DNA of 64,000 nt from DATMER01 sp963844885 (GTDB lineage: Bacteria > Acidobacteriota > Thermoanaerobaculia > Multivoradales > UBA5704): assembly GCA_963844885.1 (NCBI GenBank), contig CAWJQA010000009.1, positions 142,606-206,605 of the forward strand, given 5' to 3'. This document shows, in pieces, positions 10,758 through 19,765 of the stretch; position 1 is the stretch's first letter, and every line of letters begins with the position of its first letter. The position numbers and the translations under genes were made by a program. The notes under the pieces are model-generated. The model had not been told where the DNA came from. It searched no databases and saw only the letters and a list, made by a program, of their open reading frames with translations.

Positions 10758-13231
10758 GAAGCCAAATCGTGAACGCCCGTCTCGTCTCTGTCGTGGCCGT
10801 CATCGCGAGCCTGCTGCTGGCCGGGACGGCGCAGGCCCAGAGGCGGCTCGGCACCAAGGATCAGGAATATCTCGAAGGTGTTTTGCACGATCTTCTCTAC
10901 GATCCACCGCAAGGTGCCGAGAGTGTCTCCGTCATCACCAGGATGCGCACGATGTCGAGAGATTTCGCCGACGCGTATCGGGCCGGCTGGCTGGTGCATG
11001 GCAAGGACGCAGAGCCGGACCGCGTCTATTTCGCGGACGGCGATTCGATTCCCGTCAGTCCCGAGCTGAAGCTCACCCGGGTCAACTTCGTCGCGGATTG
11101 CCGTTTCATCTACAACCGGGCTCTCTATGACAGTGCGGCCGATGCGGCTCGCGGCCGGGTTTCCGATCAGGCGCTGCCGAATCGGGGGAGCAATGAGCTG
11201 GCGCATGCCGCCTGGCTCTATCGTCTCGGCAACGAAGACCTGGCCGCGCGCGCCCTCGCCGCGGCCCGGAACGCCGTGAACGACGTTTATCCCAAGCCCG
11301 ATTCGGAGCAGGACCCACGCCTGTATCTGCGGAGCGATTTTCTCTGGTGGGCTTTCGACGCCATGGTCCATGCCTACATGGTGCGCGCGGATGCGGAGGC
11401 GCTGGCTCATGGCGAGACCCTGTTGCGGCTGCGCGGCGAGGAGACCGCGGAGTCTCACCCCGCCGTCGAAAAAGGTTCAGCGCTAATCGAGGATCTCAAG
11501 CGCCGGCAACGGAACGGCACCCTCGGACAGGCGCCGCCGCCCTGGCCCGCCGATTTCGAGACGTGGGATACAAAGAAAAAGACGGCTTGGCTGATCGATT
11601 CGCTGGATGAGGCCGGCATGCCGCTGGAAGGCGCACCCGGCGGACTGAAACCCTATCTGGACGTCCGCATCGGCGCCCTCGTTCAGCTCGGGGAGGCCGC
11701 CGTCCCCGACCTCCTCGATGCCTTGGAGACGGACGGACGGTTGACGCGCTATGTCTATGCCTGGCGCGATTTCGTTCCCGACCGGGACATCATGACCGTC
11801 CGCGAAACCGAGCTGGACGCGATCACGTCGATCCTCCATCTCGGGGACATGTTCAACGGTGCGGTTTTCGTGGAAATTCCCCAGCTTCCCGAGACGGTGC
11901 GGCGCCTGCGCGCCTACTGGGCCGAGAACAAGTCGCAGTCCCTCGACGGGCGGCAGATGAAGGCGCTGACCGATCCGAACGTGGATTTCAAGGCGAAGCG
12001 CGAGGCTGTGAAAAACCTTGTGAATCCCGCCGGGGTGCCCAAGCCGAACCCGCCGAACCCACCGAACCCGGTAATCGCAAGGTTTTCCGATCCGACGGCG
12101 GCGGAAGCGATCCTGGCCGCGATGGACGCCGAGCTCGCCGCCTACGAAGCCGGGCCGCGGAGTCAGGGCGAAGGCTACTACTTTTATGAGCGCCGGAGCA
12201 TCGCGGAGACCTATCTGTCGGCGCTGATCGGCCTGGGAGACTCCCGCATCGCGCCGGAGCTGGCCCGGCGCGCCGCGGCTGCGACGGCCGCCGCGGACGA
12301 CCGCAGGGGCTGGGCGCTTGCCGCGCACTTTCTCGGCGATCCGAAACCTTTCGCGGCTTTCGCCGAGGATTTCCGCGCCGGCCGGCTCCCGTATCCTCCC
12401 GGCCAGGACGGGAAGGAAGGCTGGCTGGAGGCGGCCGTCGCCGCGCTCAGCCGGGCCGGCACGCCGGAAGCTTCGCGCGCGCTCGATGCGCTGGCCGAGC
12501 CGGGACACCCTGCCCACGTGGCGATCGTCCGGCTGATCCTCGGCCGGTCCACCGTGCTGGCTTACGAAAACAACCTTTGGTTTCAACACCCGTACTGCCT
12601 GCGCATCCTGCGCCGGCTTCTCGACGACACCTCGCCCACGGGCCTGACCCAGGTTCTCGAAGGTGCAAGCTTCGCGCGCCGGGGTGAGCACGGCTTCGGC
12701 GGCACCGCGCCCGACTTTCTCGCCGCGTTGCACAGCCCCCATCGGGAGATCCCGGAGCTCACCCGCGACGCCGCGGCGCTGCAGCTCGCCGACCTCGTTT
12801 TCGGCGCGCCGCGCGCCCTGCCCTTTTTCGACGCCCCGGACAAGCGGCTCGCCCTGCTGAAATCGACGCTCGACCGGTACCGCTTCGAGCGCGCAAGCCC
12901 CTGGCTCGCCGGATACTTCGGGGCCGATCCGGCCAATCCGCATTTCATGCCCGGCATCCAGCCGCTGGGCCGCGCCGCCACCGCGGCCGACGTGGAGCAG
13001 GGAAAAGCGATCTTTCACCTCGACGGCCAGGCCCGGCCGGTGGACATGAAGCTGCCGGCCCTGGCCACGCTGCTGGCCGGCCGGTTCACCGAGCAGCCGT
13101 CGCCGGCGGTGATTCTCCAGGCGGAGGCCGGCCCCGGCGGCGAGGTGACCTACGGCGTTCTCACGGCCGAAGAGATCCTGACGGTGCCCGCCTCGAAGCT
13201 GGAGAACATTCGGCCGCTCCCCTCACCGTGA
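10754..13231 (+). CDS. Large predicted secreted protein of unknown function
   Basis: 825 residues starting at a GTG that overlaps the previous stop. Residues 1-28 form a signal peptide (hydrophobic VAVIASLLLAGTAQA, Ala-x-Ala cleavage site). The rest is rich in short helices with leucine/alanine periodicity, suggesting HEAT- or TPR-like packing, with a Pro/Asn linker (PKPNPPNPPNP) near residue 430. No catalytic motif was seen. The C-terminal 60 residues (after DVEQGKAIFHL) look like a small separate domain. It is probably periplasmic or surface-exposed. The frame is uninterrupted. Confidence 0.75.
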   Translation: MRSQIVNARLVSVVAVIASLLLAGTAQAQRRLGTKDQEYLEGVLHDLLYDPPQGAESVSVITRMRTMSRDFADAYRAGWLVHGKDAEPDRVYFADGDSIPVSPELKLTRVNFVADCRFIYNRALYDSAADAARGRVSDQALPNRGSNELAHAAWLYRLGNEDLAARALAAARNAVNDVYPKPDSEQDPRLYLRSDFLWWAFDAMVHAYMVRADAEALAHGETLLRLRGEETAESHPAVEKGSALIEDLKRRQRNGTLGQAPPPWPADFETWDTKKKTAWLIDSLDEAGMPLEGAPGGLKPYLDVRIGALVQLGEAAVPDLLDALETDGRLTRYVYAWRDFVPDRDIMTVRETELDAITSILHLGDMFNGAVFVEIPQLPETVRRLRAYWAENKSQSLDGRQMKALTDPNVDFKAKREAVKNLVNPAGVPKPNPPNPPNPVIARFSDPTAAEAILAAMDAELAAYEAGPRSQGEGYYFYERRSIAETYLSALIGLGDSRIAPELARRAAAATAAADDRRGWALAAHFLGDPKPFAAFAEDFRAGRLPYPPGQDGKEGWLEAAVAALSRAGTPEASRALDALAEPGHPAHVAIVRLILGRSTVLAYENNLWFQHPYCLRILRRLLDDTSPTGLTQVLEGASFARRGEHGFGGTAPDFLAALHSPHREIPELTRDAAALQLADLVFGAPRALPFFDAPDKRLALLKSTLDRYRFERASPWLAGYFGADPANPHFMPGIQPLGRAATAADVEQGKAIFHLDGQARPVDMKLPALATLLAGRFTEQPSPAVILQAEAGPGGEVTYGVLTAEEILTVPASKLENIRPLPSP

Positions 13232-13264
13232 CGGGGCCGCGGGCTCCGCGGTAGAATTCGTCCC

Positions 13265-14191
13265 ATGCGCTGCCGATTCATCACCGCCGACGTCTTCACC
13301 AGCCGTCCCCTGGAGGGCAATCCCCTGGCCGTCTTTCCGGACGTCCGGGGCCTCTCCGACGGCCTCATGCAACGGATCGCCCGGGAATTCAATCTCTCGG
13401 AGACGGTCTTCGTATTTCCTCCGGACGATCCGGCCCACACCCGCAAGCTGCGAATCTTCACGCCCAAGACCGAGCTCCCGTTCGCCGGCCATCCGACGGT
13501 AGGCACCGCCTACGTGCTGGCCGCCCTGGGTGAAATTCCGCTGACCGGAGACGATACCCGCATCGTGTTCGAGGAGGCCGTGGGCCCTGTGCCGGTCCGG
13601 ATCCTCTGCGAGGCCGGCCGGCCTGTGTTTACCCAACTTTCCGTGGCGCAGCTTCCCGAGATCGGCCCACCGCCGCCGCTGGCGCCGGAGCTTCTGGCCG
13701 AGATGCTCTCTCTCGATTCTGGCGACGTGATCAGCGACGGCGAGGATTTTCCTCAACCCTTTTCCTGTGGCAACGCCTTTCTTTTCGTTCCATTGAGCAG
13801 CCGGGACGCCTTGCGCCGCGCCCGTTTGAGGATCGATCTCTGGGACAAGCTCCTCGCCGACACCTGGGCCTCGAAGCTCTATCTCTTCTGCAAGGAGCCC
13901 GAGCTGCCCGGCTCGCACTATCGGGCGAGGATGTTCTCTCCGGCGCTCGGCATCGGTGAGGACCCCGCCACCGGAGCCGCCGTCTCCGCCTTCGGAGGCT
14001 ACGTCGGCCTCCGTGCCCGGGAGGCGGATGGCACCGTGAGCCGGGTCGTCGAACAGGGCTTCGAGATGGGCCGCCCGAGCCTTCTCCACCTGGAAGTGGA
14101 CAAGCAAGCCGGCGAAATCACCGCCGTGCGGGTGGGCGGCGCCTCGGTGATGGTCTCGGAAGGGGTGATGGAGGTGCCGGAAGGCTTATAA
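13265..14191 (+). CDS. PhzF-family isomerase-like protein
   Basis: 308 residues, the normal length for PhzF/YddE proteins, which have two diaminopimelate-epimerase-like halves. GNPLAVF near 18-24, the catalytic Glu in NLSETVF (E46), the PFAGHPTVGTA loop near 77-87 and the late GEDPATGAAVSA motif are all present. In the phenazine pathway PhzF isomerises trans-2,3-dihydro-3-hydroxyanthranilate, but most members have other, unknown substrates and no phenazine genes are nearby. The final codons overlap the end of the convergent gene on the minus strand. Confidence 0.92.
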   Translation: MRCRFITADVFTSRPLEGNPLAVFPDVRGLSDGLMQRIAREFNLSETVFVFPPDDPAHTRKLRIFTPKTELPFAGHPTVGTAYVLAALGEIPLTGDDTRIVFEEAVGPVPVRILCEAGRPVFTQLSVAQLPEIGPPPPLAPELLAEMLSLDSGDVISDGEDFPQPFSCGNAFLFVPLSSRDALRRARLRIDLWDKLLADTWASKLYLFCKEPELPGSHYRARMFSPALGIGEDPATGAAVSAFGGYVGLRAREADGTVSRVVEQGFEMGRPSLLHLEVDKQAGEITAVRVGGASVMVSEGVMEVPEGL

Positions 14192-17100
14192 TCTTTCCAA
14201 AACCCGCCGCGCCCTCTCCCGCTGCTCGCCGTTGGCGATCACCGCCATGTTGGTGGCGAGGCGCTCCCAGAGCTCGCGGGCCTGCCGGGGACGATGAAGG
14301 GCTTCGAGCGCCGTGGCCGCGGCTTCGAGCAGAAAACCGCTGTGAACCTCCAGCCAGCCGCGCGCCGTCTTCGCGCGGATCCGGCGCAGGACATCCATCA
14401 GACGGACCGGGTCGAGCCGAACGAGAATTTCGACAGCACGCGGATCGCGCCGCCGGGATCTGAAGCTACGCCACAGGTGATCGGCCAGGCGCGGCACGAA
14501 CAGGCGGCGGACGAGGTCGTCCGCACCGGCCTGGACGCCGAGGGTGGCCGCAGTGATCAATACCTGGTCCGGCAGCGTGCGGCACTCGGCCGCCGGCCTC
14601 AGCAGCGGCACCGCCAACTCGGGTCTCTGAGCCAGCTCGGGCAGGTCCAATACCAGCGGGATCGTCACCTCGTTCAGGTCGGCCGGCTTGAGCCCCCGCC
14701 GAAGCTCGGCGATCAGGTCGGCCGGGTGGACCCGTGCAAGCTTCCGGCGCAGCTCCGAACCCTCCTCCAGGCAGGCGAACCGGTGTCCGAGATCCAATGG
14801 TCCGTCGTCGTACCAGTCGGAGGCGACCAGCGCCGGCACCTCCCCATCCGGAACCCGGCGCGTTCCCATGCGTTCGGCGAGGTCGTCCGCGAAGTCTGAA
14901 CAGATCGTTTCAAATCCCAGCGTGCCGTCGTGGCAGTAGGCCTGAAACACGAGCAGCCAGCCGTCGCCCGTCAGCGCCAGCAGGCAGCGGCCCACCACCC
15001 GGCCCGCGTCGTCGCGCGCGTAGATCACGCGTTTGTTGATGTCCGCGGCGTTGGTGAACACGGAAAAATAATTGAACGACCCGGGGCTGAGACAGGTCTG
15101 GAAATGCCCACCCATCCGGAACACTTCGAGCGGATCGTCCTCCAGCTTCAGGTGCAGCCGCAGCTCTCCCGCCTGGCCTTCGGCGGACACGGTGCGCGTT
15201 CCAACCCCGTCGAGCCACGGTGTCCAGTCCAGATGCGCCAGGCGCTCGCGGAACGAAAGGTTTTGCGGCGCGTCGCGGAAATCCCAGGGCGGCGGGCCGC
15301 ACCGCTCGCAGAAGAGCCGCCAGGCCAGCGTGCGATGGCGGGGCTTCAGCCGGGCCGCGGTCGCCACCAGCGTGAGATTCTCCGTCCCCACCATCCAGGC
15401 GGGGACCTCCTCGATGCCGATCAGGCTGCGGAGCGCCTCCGGCAGATGCGTGTCCAGATCGCGCTCCCAACGCTCCAGGATCGTCCGGCCGCGGGCGCGG
15501 TCGAGCTTCGTGCGCAGCCGCTCGATCCGGGCGGCGCTCAGAGTCGCCGGCCGTTCGAGCCGAGCCCGAAGGTTCGCAAGCCGAGTGTTGAGAGCCGGCT
15601 TGCGGTCCTCTTCGGCCTGTTCGAGCCGACCCTGGATCGCTTCGATCTCCCTCTCCAGCCGCCCCGCGGTGGGAAGATCCTCCGCCAGCCAGCGGCCGAC
15701 CCGGGCTTCGGCATCCTCCAGCACGCCGGCCAGCCGGCGGAGCTGCGGATGAAGCTCGTCCGGATAGCCTTCCATCCAGGCCGGCATGCCGGCGGCAGGC
15801 TCGCCGAGGACAGGGAGAGGCAGAGGCCGGACCCCCGCCGCGCCGAGGATGATCGACTTCACGACGCAGGCCAGCAACCGCGACAGTTGCCGGGTCAGCA
15901 CCGACTCCCGGATGAAGTGGACGAGATCGCCGGAGCTGAGCGGTTCGAGAACGGCCTCCGGCCATTCGCTCAAGAGGAGCCCGAAGTGCTGATCCGGGTC
16001 TGTGAGGGCTTTCAGCACGTCCGCGAAGCTCTCGGGCCGGCTCCGGCAGAGCCGGACGGCCAGCCGGACCGCATCGCTCGAATCGTAATCGTGAAGGCGG
16101 CCGGCTTTGATCAGCGAGTCCAGGAGCGCCGCCACCAGCGCGGGATCGCGGGCGAGGCCCGGATCGCCGGCCTGGAAGAACAACTCCACCACCCTCGTCG
16201 CCTCATCCCGCCCGAGCCCGCCGCGGATCTCCGCCACCGCGGCGAGATGATCGTAGACGTCCAGGATCTGCTTACGGGCCTGGTCCCCCTCTATCTCGAT
16301 TTCATCTTCGACGAAAACGTGCCGCATACTCAAGCCGGCCTCGGCCCAGGGACGTAGCAGCGCCTTCGGATCGGCGACGGGCCTCCGCTTCAGGTAACGC
16401 TCGAAGCCCGCGAGCATCTTGGGAACGGAAGACTCGGGCTCGCCGGCCAGAGTGCTCCAATACAGGAGGAGCTGTGTCCGGCCGGGCGTCCGGCCGGAAT
16501 TGCCGGCCTCGGCGGGGATGAGCTCCAGAGCTCGGGCCAGCGGCTCCGTCCAGGCCGACGCCTCCGGCTTCGACGTCCGGCGCAGCCTCTCCAGCAACTC
16601 GGCGGCCCGGAACGCGGATGGAGCCGCCTTCTGATGTATCTCCACTCGCCTGCGGAGCGCGTGGCGCGACCTTCTCTCGTAGTGTTGGACCGTGACGCCG
16701 CGCGCCTCGCGGAGCAGCCGGCGGGTCGTCTCCCACCAGGAAGCCCACCGCTCGACCGACGGGAGCGGCGTGGCCAGCGCGAACAGGCGGAGGCACAGGC
16801 GCTGGGTGCGGCGGCCCTGCCGGATCACATCCTCGCACCACAGAACGAGATGAGAACCCAGATTGCCGGAAGGCAAGGTCTCCGGCAGCGGCGCCGTGGG
16901 CCGCTTCGCGATCGCACCGAGAATCTGGGCGCAGATCTCTTCAGAGCACGTTGCCACCTCGTAGATACGCGGGTCGAAGAGGCAGGACGCCAGCGGCTCG
17001 ACCGGCTCCCGGCCATGCTCCGCCGCGAGCTGCAGGAGCCGCAGGGCGGTCACCAGCGCCCGATCCCGGCCCAGGCGCTCCGTGAGCAGCTCGAAACCGC

Positions 17101-17605
17101 CGGCCCAGCCGACGGCCGCTTCGAGCATCGCCCGTCCCCTTCGCGGATCGCCGGCCTGGACCCAGGCGAGGGCGTCGAGAAGAGGCCGCAGGCGGGGCTC
17201 GGCCTCGGCCATCCGCGCCGCCCGGTCGCGGAGTGACCGCGGCTCGAAAAGATCCTCGAAGGCGCGAGGCGGGAGCGGACCGCCGTGATGGATCGCACCC
17301 TTGAGCAGCTCCAGGCGCCGCTCGATCGACTCCATCCACCGGTCCGGTTCGTCCGCGAGCCGCGGCAGAGCCGGCGCCAGCTCCGTCCGCAGCTTGTTGA
17401 GCGCGTACGTCGCGCGGCTGAGATGCCGGCCGTCGAGGGTGACTTCTTCCGCGGGCGCCTGCACAGGCACGGTGATCCAGCGCACGCCGTCCGCCGCGGC
17501 CTCGACGGGAAAGCCTTCGAGCCATCCCAGATTGGCCGCCTGCAACATCTTGGCGCGCGCCGCCATGGCGCTCTTCGAGGTCTCCTTCCGCGGCTCAGGA
17601 CGCAT
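14186..17605 (-). CDS. Very large protein of unknown function
   Basis: 1139 residues from the ATG at 17605; an ATG at 17566 (MAARAKMLQA) is also possible. An ATG at 17674 lies inside the flanking repeat array and is unlikely. No signal peptide or membrane segment was seen. Most of the protein is helical, with a charged coiled-coil-like stretch (about 640-720, rich in Arg/Glu/Leu). Around residue 840 there is a compact, more conserved-looking block (FRMGGHFQTCLSPGSFN, then NAADINKRVIYARD and GRCLLALTGDGWLLVF) containing a Cys. The last 200 residues look like helical repeats. I recognise no family. Confidence 0.7.
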   Translation of the reverse strand: MRPEPRKETSKSAMAARAKMLQAANLGWLEGFPVEAAADGVRWITVPVQAPAEEVTLDGRHLSRATYALNKLRTELAPALPRLADEPDRWMESIERRLELLKGAIHHGGPLPPRAFEDLFEPRSLRDRAARMAEAEPRLRPLLDALAWVQAGDPRRGRAMLEAAVGWAGGFELLTERLGRDRALVTALRLLQLAAEHGREPVEPLASCLFDPRIYEVATCSEEICAQILGAIAKRPTAPLPETLPSGNLGSHLVLWCEDVIRQGRRTQRLCLRLFALATPLPSVERWASWWETTRRLLREARGVTVQHYERRSRHALRRRVEIHQKAAPSAFRAAELLERLRRTSKPEASAWTEPLARALELIPAEAGNSGRTPGRTQLLLYWSTLAGEPESSVPKMLAGFERYLKRRPVADPKALLRPWAEAGLSMRHVFVEDEIEIEGDQARKQILDVYDHLAAVAEIRGGLGRDEATRVVELFFQAGDPGLARDPALVAALLDSLIKAGRLHDYDSSDAVRLAVRLCRSRPESFADVLKALTDPDQHFGLLLSEWPEAVLEPLSSGDLVHFIRESVLTRQLSRLLACVVKSIILGAAGVRPLPLPVLGEPAAGMPAWMEGYPDELHPQLRRLAGVLEDAEARVGRWLAEDLPTAGRLEREIEAIQGRLEQAEEDRKPALNTRLANLRARLERPATLSAARIERLRTKLDRARGRTILERWERDLDTHLPEALRSLIGIEEVPAWMVGTENLTLVATAARLKPRHRTLAWRLFCERCGPPPWDFRDAPQNLSFRERLAHLDWTPWLDGVGTRTVSAEGQAGELRLHLKLEDDPLEVFRMGGHFQTCLSPGSFNYFSVFTNAADINKRVIYARDDAGRVVGRCLLALTGDGWLLVFQAYCHDGTLGFETICSDFADDLAERMGTRRVPDGEVPALVASDWYDDGPLDLGHRFACLEEGSELRRKLARVHPADLIAELRRGLKPADLNEVTIPLVLDLPELAQRPELAVPLLRPAAECRTLPDQVLITAATLGVQAGADDLVRRLFVPRLADHLWRSFRSRRRDPRAVEILVRLDPVRLMDVLRRIRAKTARGWLEVHSGFLLEAAATALEALHRPRQARELWERLATNMAVIANGEQRERARRVLERL

Positions 17606-17655
17606 CCGGAGAGCATGGCATGGTCCGGAAGGATTCGGAGCCGCGGCGAGTGGAG

Positions 17656-18025
17656 GGAACGACTCGTTCCCCACTCATCGAGAGGCTCGTCAAGGAGGGA
17701 ACGAACCGTTCCCCGCTCATCGAGAGGCTCATCGAGGAGGGAACGCCCCGTTCCCCGTTCATCGAGAGGCTCATCGAGGAGGGAACGAACCGTTCCCCGT
17801 TCATCGAGAGGCTCGTCAAGGAGGGAACGACCCGTTCCCCGTTCATCGAGAGGCTCATCAAGGAGGGAACGACCCGTTCCCCGCTCATCGAGAGGCTCGT
17901 CGAGGAGGGAACGACCCGTTCCCCGTTCATCGAGAGGCTCATCAAGGGGGGAACGACCCGTTCCCCATTGATCGAGAGGCTCGTCAAGGAGGGAACGACC
18001 CATTCCCCGTCATTCGGGAGGCTTA
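17656..18025. repeat. Array of 42-bp tandem repeats, each with a small hairpin
   Basis: Eight units of exactly 42 bases run from 17656 to 17991, and a degraded ninth reaches about 18025. Each unit has a 7-base inverted repeat (GGGAACG / CGTTCCC) around a 3-base spacer that varies (ACT, AAC, CCC, ACC), then TCATCGAGAGGCTC(G/A)TC and a purine tail. Because 42 is a multiple of three and stop codons are absent, several frames on both strands stay open, giving false 14-residue repeat proteins. The array lies between two minus-strand genes. The core GAGAGGCTC recurs in the array at 59765-60065. Confidence 0.93.
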
Positions 18026-18348
18026 CGCTTTCGGCTGGACCGCCGACGAGGCCGCAGCCCGAACTCGACGAGCTGTTCGCTCTGGTGCCCGTAGTGGTCC
18101 TTGATCCAAGCGCGCATCGCCGTGGCCGTCTTGCGTCCGCTCTCCAGGGTTTCCTTGAGGGCCTCGCTGGCGGCCTGCTTCGCAGCCCGGTGGGCATCGC
18201 GCTTGGCGGCGAGCTCGAGGGCTTCCTGGTACATGGCCTGGAGCCGCTGGCGGTAGTCGTCGAGGATCGGAATGTCCTCCTTGCCGGCAAGCGAGTCGAG
18301 CAGCCGCCTCCACCCCTGGACAGTGTTTCCGTGAGTATCCCGGGCCAT
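18010..18348 (-). CDS. Small helical, basic-tailed protein of unknown function
   Basis: 112 residues from an ATG at 18348 preceded by GGAGGAAGC. Upstream in-frame codons exist but lack a ribosome site. The protein is almost entirely helical and charged, with the conserved-looking stretch DHYGHQSEQLVEFGLRP and a very basic end (RRRSSRKRKPPE). The C-terminal codons touch the 42-bp repeat array, whose last degraded unit overlaps the stop. No enzyme motif is visible. A nucleic-acid-binding role would fit the composition but is speculation. Confidence 0.65.
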   Translation of the reverse strand: MARDTHGNTVQGWRRLLDSLAGKEDIPILDDYRQRLQAMYQEALELAAKRDAHRAAKQAASEALKETLESGRKTATAMRAWIKDHYGHQSEQLVEFGLRPRRRSSRKRKPPE

Positions 18349-18448
18349 GCTTCCTCCACGAGGGTCGTTCACGGAAATGTACCGGCGGGGCGGGTTGGGC
18401 GTCAACGGGGTAGTGTGGCGGCCCAGTCGCCAGGTGGTATAATTGCTC

Positions 18449-18490
18449 AAGGGGAGGACAAGTCGTAGGCAGCAGTACCCCGGTCGAATG
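18449..18490 (+). pseudogene. 5' remnant of a copy of the gene at 19766
   Basis: The stretch from CAAGGGGAGGACAAGTCG to TACCCCGGTCG matches the ribosome site and first codons of the gene at 19766 (19749-19787) with only a few changes, but the ATG is lost and the similarity ends within about 45 bases. Together with the fragment at 19283-19375 it looks like the two ends of an older copy, now separated by the toxin-antitoxin pair. Confidence 0.6.
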
Positions 18491-18594
18491 GTGCTCGCCG
18501 TCTGGGGATCATGCCCTCAGCCCGAGGCGGGTTCGTTGTTCGATAAGGTATTCTCCATGAAGCCGCTGGTTGCGGCAGGAAGCTGAGGAATCCC

Positions 18595-18864
18595 GTGATC
18601 AGGGTCAGTCTCAAGGAAGCCGAGGGCCGTCTCGGGCATCTGATGCAGGAGGTCGCCGCCGGCGAAGAGGTCGTCATTGCGAGCGCCGCCGGCCAGGCAG
18701 TGCGGCTCGTGCCCGTTCCTCAAGAAGGCAGGGAGAGCCAAGTCCCGAAGACGGTCGGACATGCTCTAGACCGCTTCATCGGCACGTGGACGGCCGAGCA
18801 GGAAGCCGAAGTCCTCAAGGCTGTCGAGATTTTCGGGCAGGTCGACGAATCCTTCTGGCAGTGA
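18595..18864 (+). CDS. Phd/YefM-type antitoxin
   Basis: 89 residues from a GTG at 18595 with GAGGAA upstream. The N-terminal half (VSLKEAEGRLGHLMQEVAAG, then EEVVIASAAGQAVRLVPV) is the Phd/YefM DNA-binding fold: strand, helix, then the 'E-V-I-x-x-x-G-x-x-A-x-L' pattern. The C-terminal half is the toxin-binding tail. It should neutralise the PIN toxin encoded next and repress their shared promoter. The GTG of the toxin overlaps its TGA stop. Confidence 0.88.
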   Translation: MIRVSLKEAEGRLGHLMQEVAAGEEVVIASAAGQAVRLVPVPQEGRESQVPKTVGHALDRFIGTWTAEQEAEVLKAVEIFGQVDESFWQ

Positions 18865-19271
18865 AGATACTCCTCGATACGAACGCCTATTCCGCCCTTC
18901 GGCGTGGCCACGAGGGTGTAGCCGAACTGATAATGCAGTCGGAACGGGTTCTCTTCTCGGCCGTCGTGGCCGGAGAGCTGCTGTTCGGTTTTCGGAACGG
19001 CTCCCGATACGAGGAAAACGCTCGTGCGCTCGGGGACTTCCTTGAAGATCCGACTGTTCACCTGCTGCCAATCACCTGGGATACGGCAGATCTCTTCGGT
19101 CGTATTTCCGCCGAACTGCGCAGAAGGGGAAGACCCATCCCCACCAACGACATCTGGATCGCGGCGCACGCAATAGAAAAAGGCGCGGACCTCCTGTCCT
19201 CCGATCCGCACTTCGGCAACATCGAAGGGCTCTCCTGGCGAACCTTTGTGTCATCCCAGACTACGTCCTGA
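18861..19271 (+). CDS. vapC: VapC-type PIN-domain toxin (predicted ribonuclease)
   Basis: 136 residues from a GTG at 18861 overlapping the antitoxin stop (GTGA). The PIN acidic residues are D6 (ILLDTNAYS), E39 (VAGELLFG), D97 (PTNDIWIAA) and D115 (SSDPHF), so the Mg-dependent RNase site is complete. VapC toxins cut tRNA or rRNA when the antitoxin is lost. Sequences on both sides match parts of the gene at 19766, so the pair seems to sit inside a broken copy of that gene. Confidence 0.92.
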   Translation: MKILLDTNAYSALRRGHEGVAELIMQSERVLFSAVVAGELLFGFRNGSRYEENARALGDFLEDPTVHLLPITWDTADLFGRISAELRRRGRPIPTNDIWIAAHAIEKGADLLSSDPHFGNIEGLSWRTFVSSQTTS

Positions 19272-19282
19272 GCTACTGGCGT

Positions 19283-19375
19283 TACCTCGCCGCCTCGGAT
19301 CGACTCCTCGCGCGGCACCCCGACGCGCAGGTCTGGACGATGCAGGTCGGCTCTCGATATGCCCGCCGCTTTGGA
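19283..19375 (+). pseudogene. Internal fragment of a copy of the gene at 19766
   Basis: Translating this stretch gives LAASDRLLARHPDAQVWTMQ followed by VGSRYARR. This is nearly the same as the middle of the intact gene (codons for VAASDRLLARHPDAHVWMVQ and on, at about 19930-20012), with DNA differences spread through it. There is no start and the match stops at about 19375. It is a decayed duplicate that now follows vapC. Confidence 0.75.
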
Positions 19376-19382
19376 CCACGCT

Positions 19383-19700
19383 TCAAGACGGCAGCAGCTT
19401 GACGGCGGCGTCGAGAGGGCCGTAGACCTCGGTGGCGAGCTCCTCTCCCAGCCAGATCCCGAGAAATCGCCGGCGGACCTCCTCCGGGCTCGCGTCGGGG
19501 TAACGGGAACGGATGCCGGCAAGCACGAGCGCCCGGGAAGCATCGTTGGCCTCCATGACCAGTCGGATCTTCCTCCATGGCGGCATCCGCCTGTAGATCT
19601 CCAACTGGATCCGCTCCGCTTCAGGATCGGTGTCCGGATAGAGGGTCCGGTAGGGGACCTCGTGAGGCTTGAGCTTCCGTGGGGGCTCGCTCTCGCTCAT
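19383..19700 (-). CDS. Small protein of unknown function
   Basis: 105 residues from the ATG at 19700. The protein is helical and acidic at the start (MSESEPPRKLKPHEVPYRTL), with a central RRMPPWRKIRLVMEAND and a conserved-looking SRYPDASPEEVRRRFLGIWL before LATEVYGP. Such proteins are often found beside predicted toxin/nucleotidyltransferase genes, but I cannot name the family. It is divergent from the gene at 19766, with 65 bases between the starts that would hold both promoters. Confidence 0.6.
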   Translation of the reverse strand: MSESEPPRKLKPHEVPYRTLYPDTDPEAERIQLEIYRRMPPWRKIRLVMEANDASRALVLAGIRSRYPDASPEEVRRRFLGIWLGEELATEVYGPLDAAVKLLPS

Positions 19701-19765
19701 GGAGGTTATGATAGCCGAAGCGGGCGACCAACTCAGGCCTCGTACCCAAGGGGAGGACAAGTCGC

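Noticed and set aside
17656..18025. CRISPR array
   Set aside because: Units abut with no unique spacers and the 3-base variable part is far too short; no cas genes are near.
17620..18468. 282-residue plus-strand repeat protein
   Set aside because: It is open only because the 42-base unit lacks stops, it overlaps genes on the other strand, and it has no credible start.
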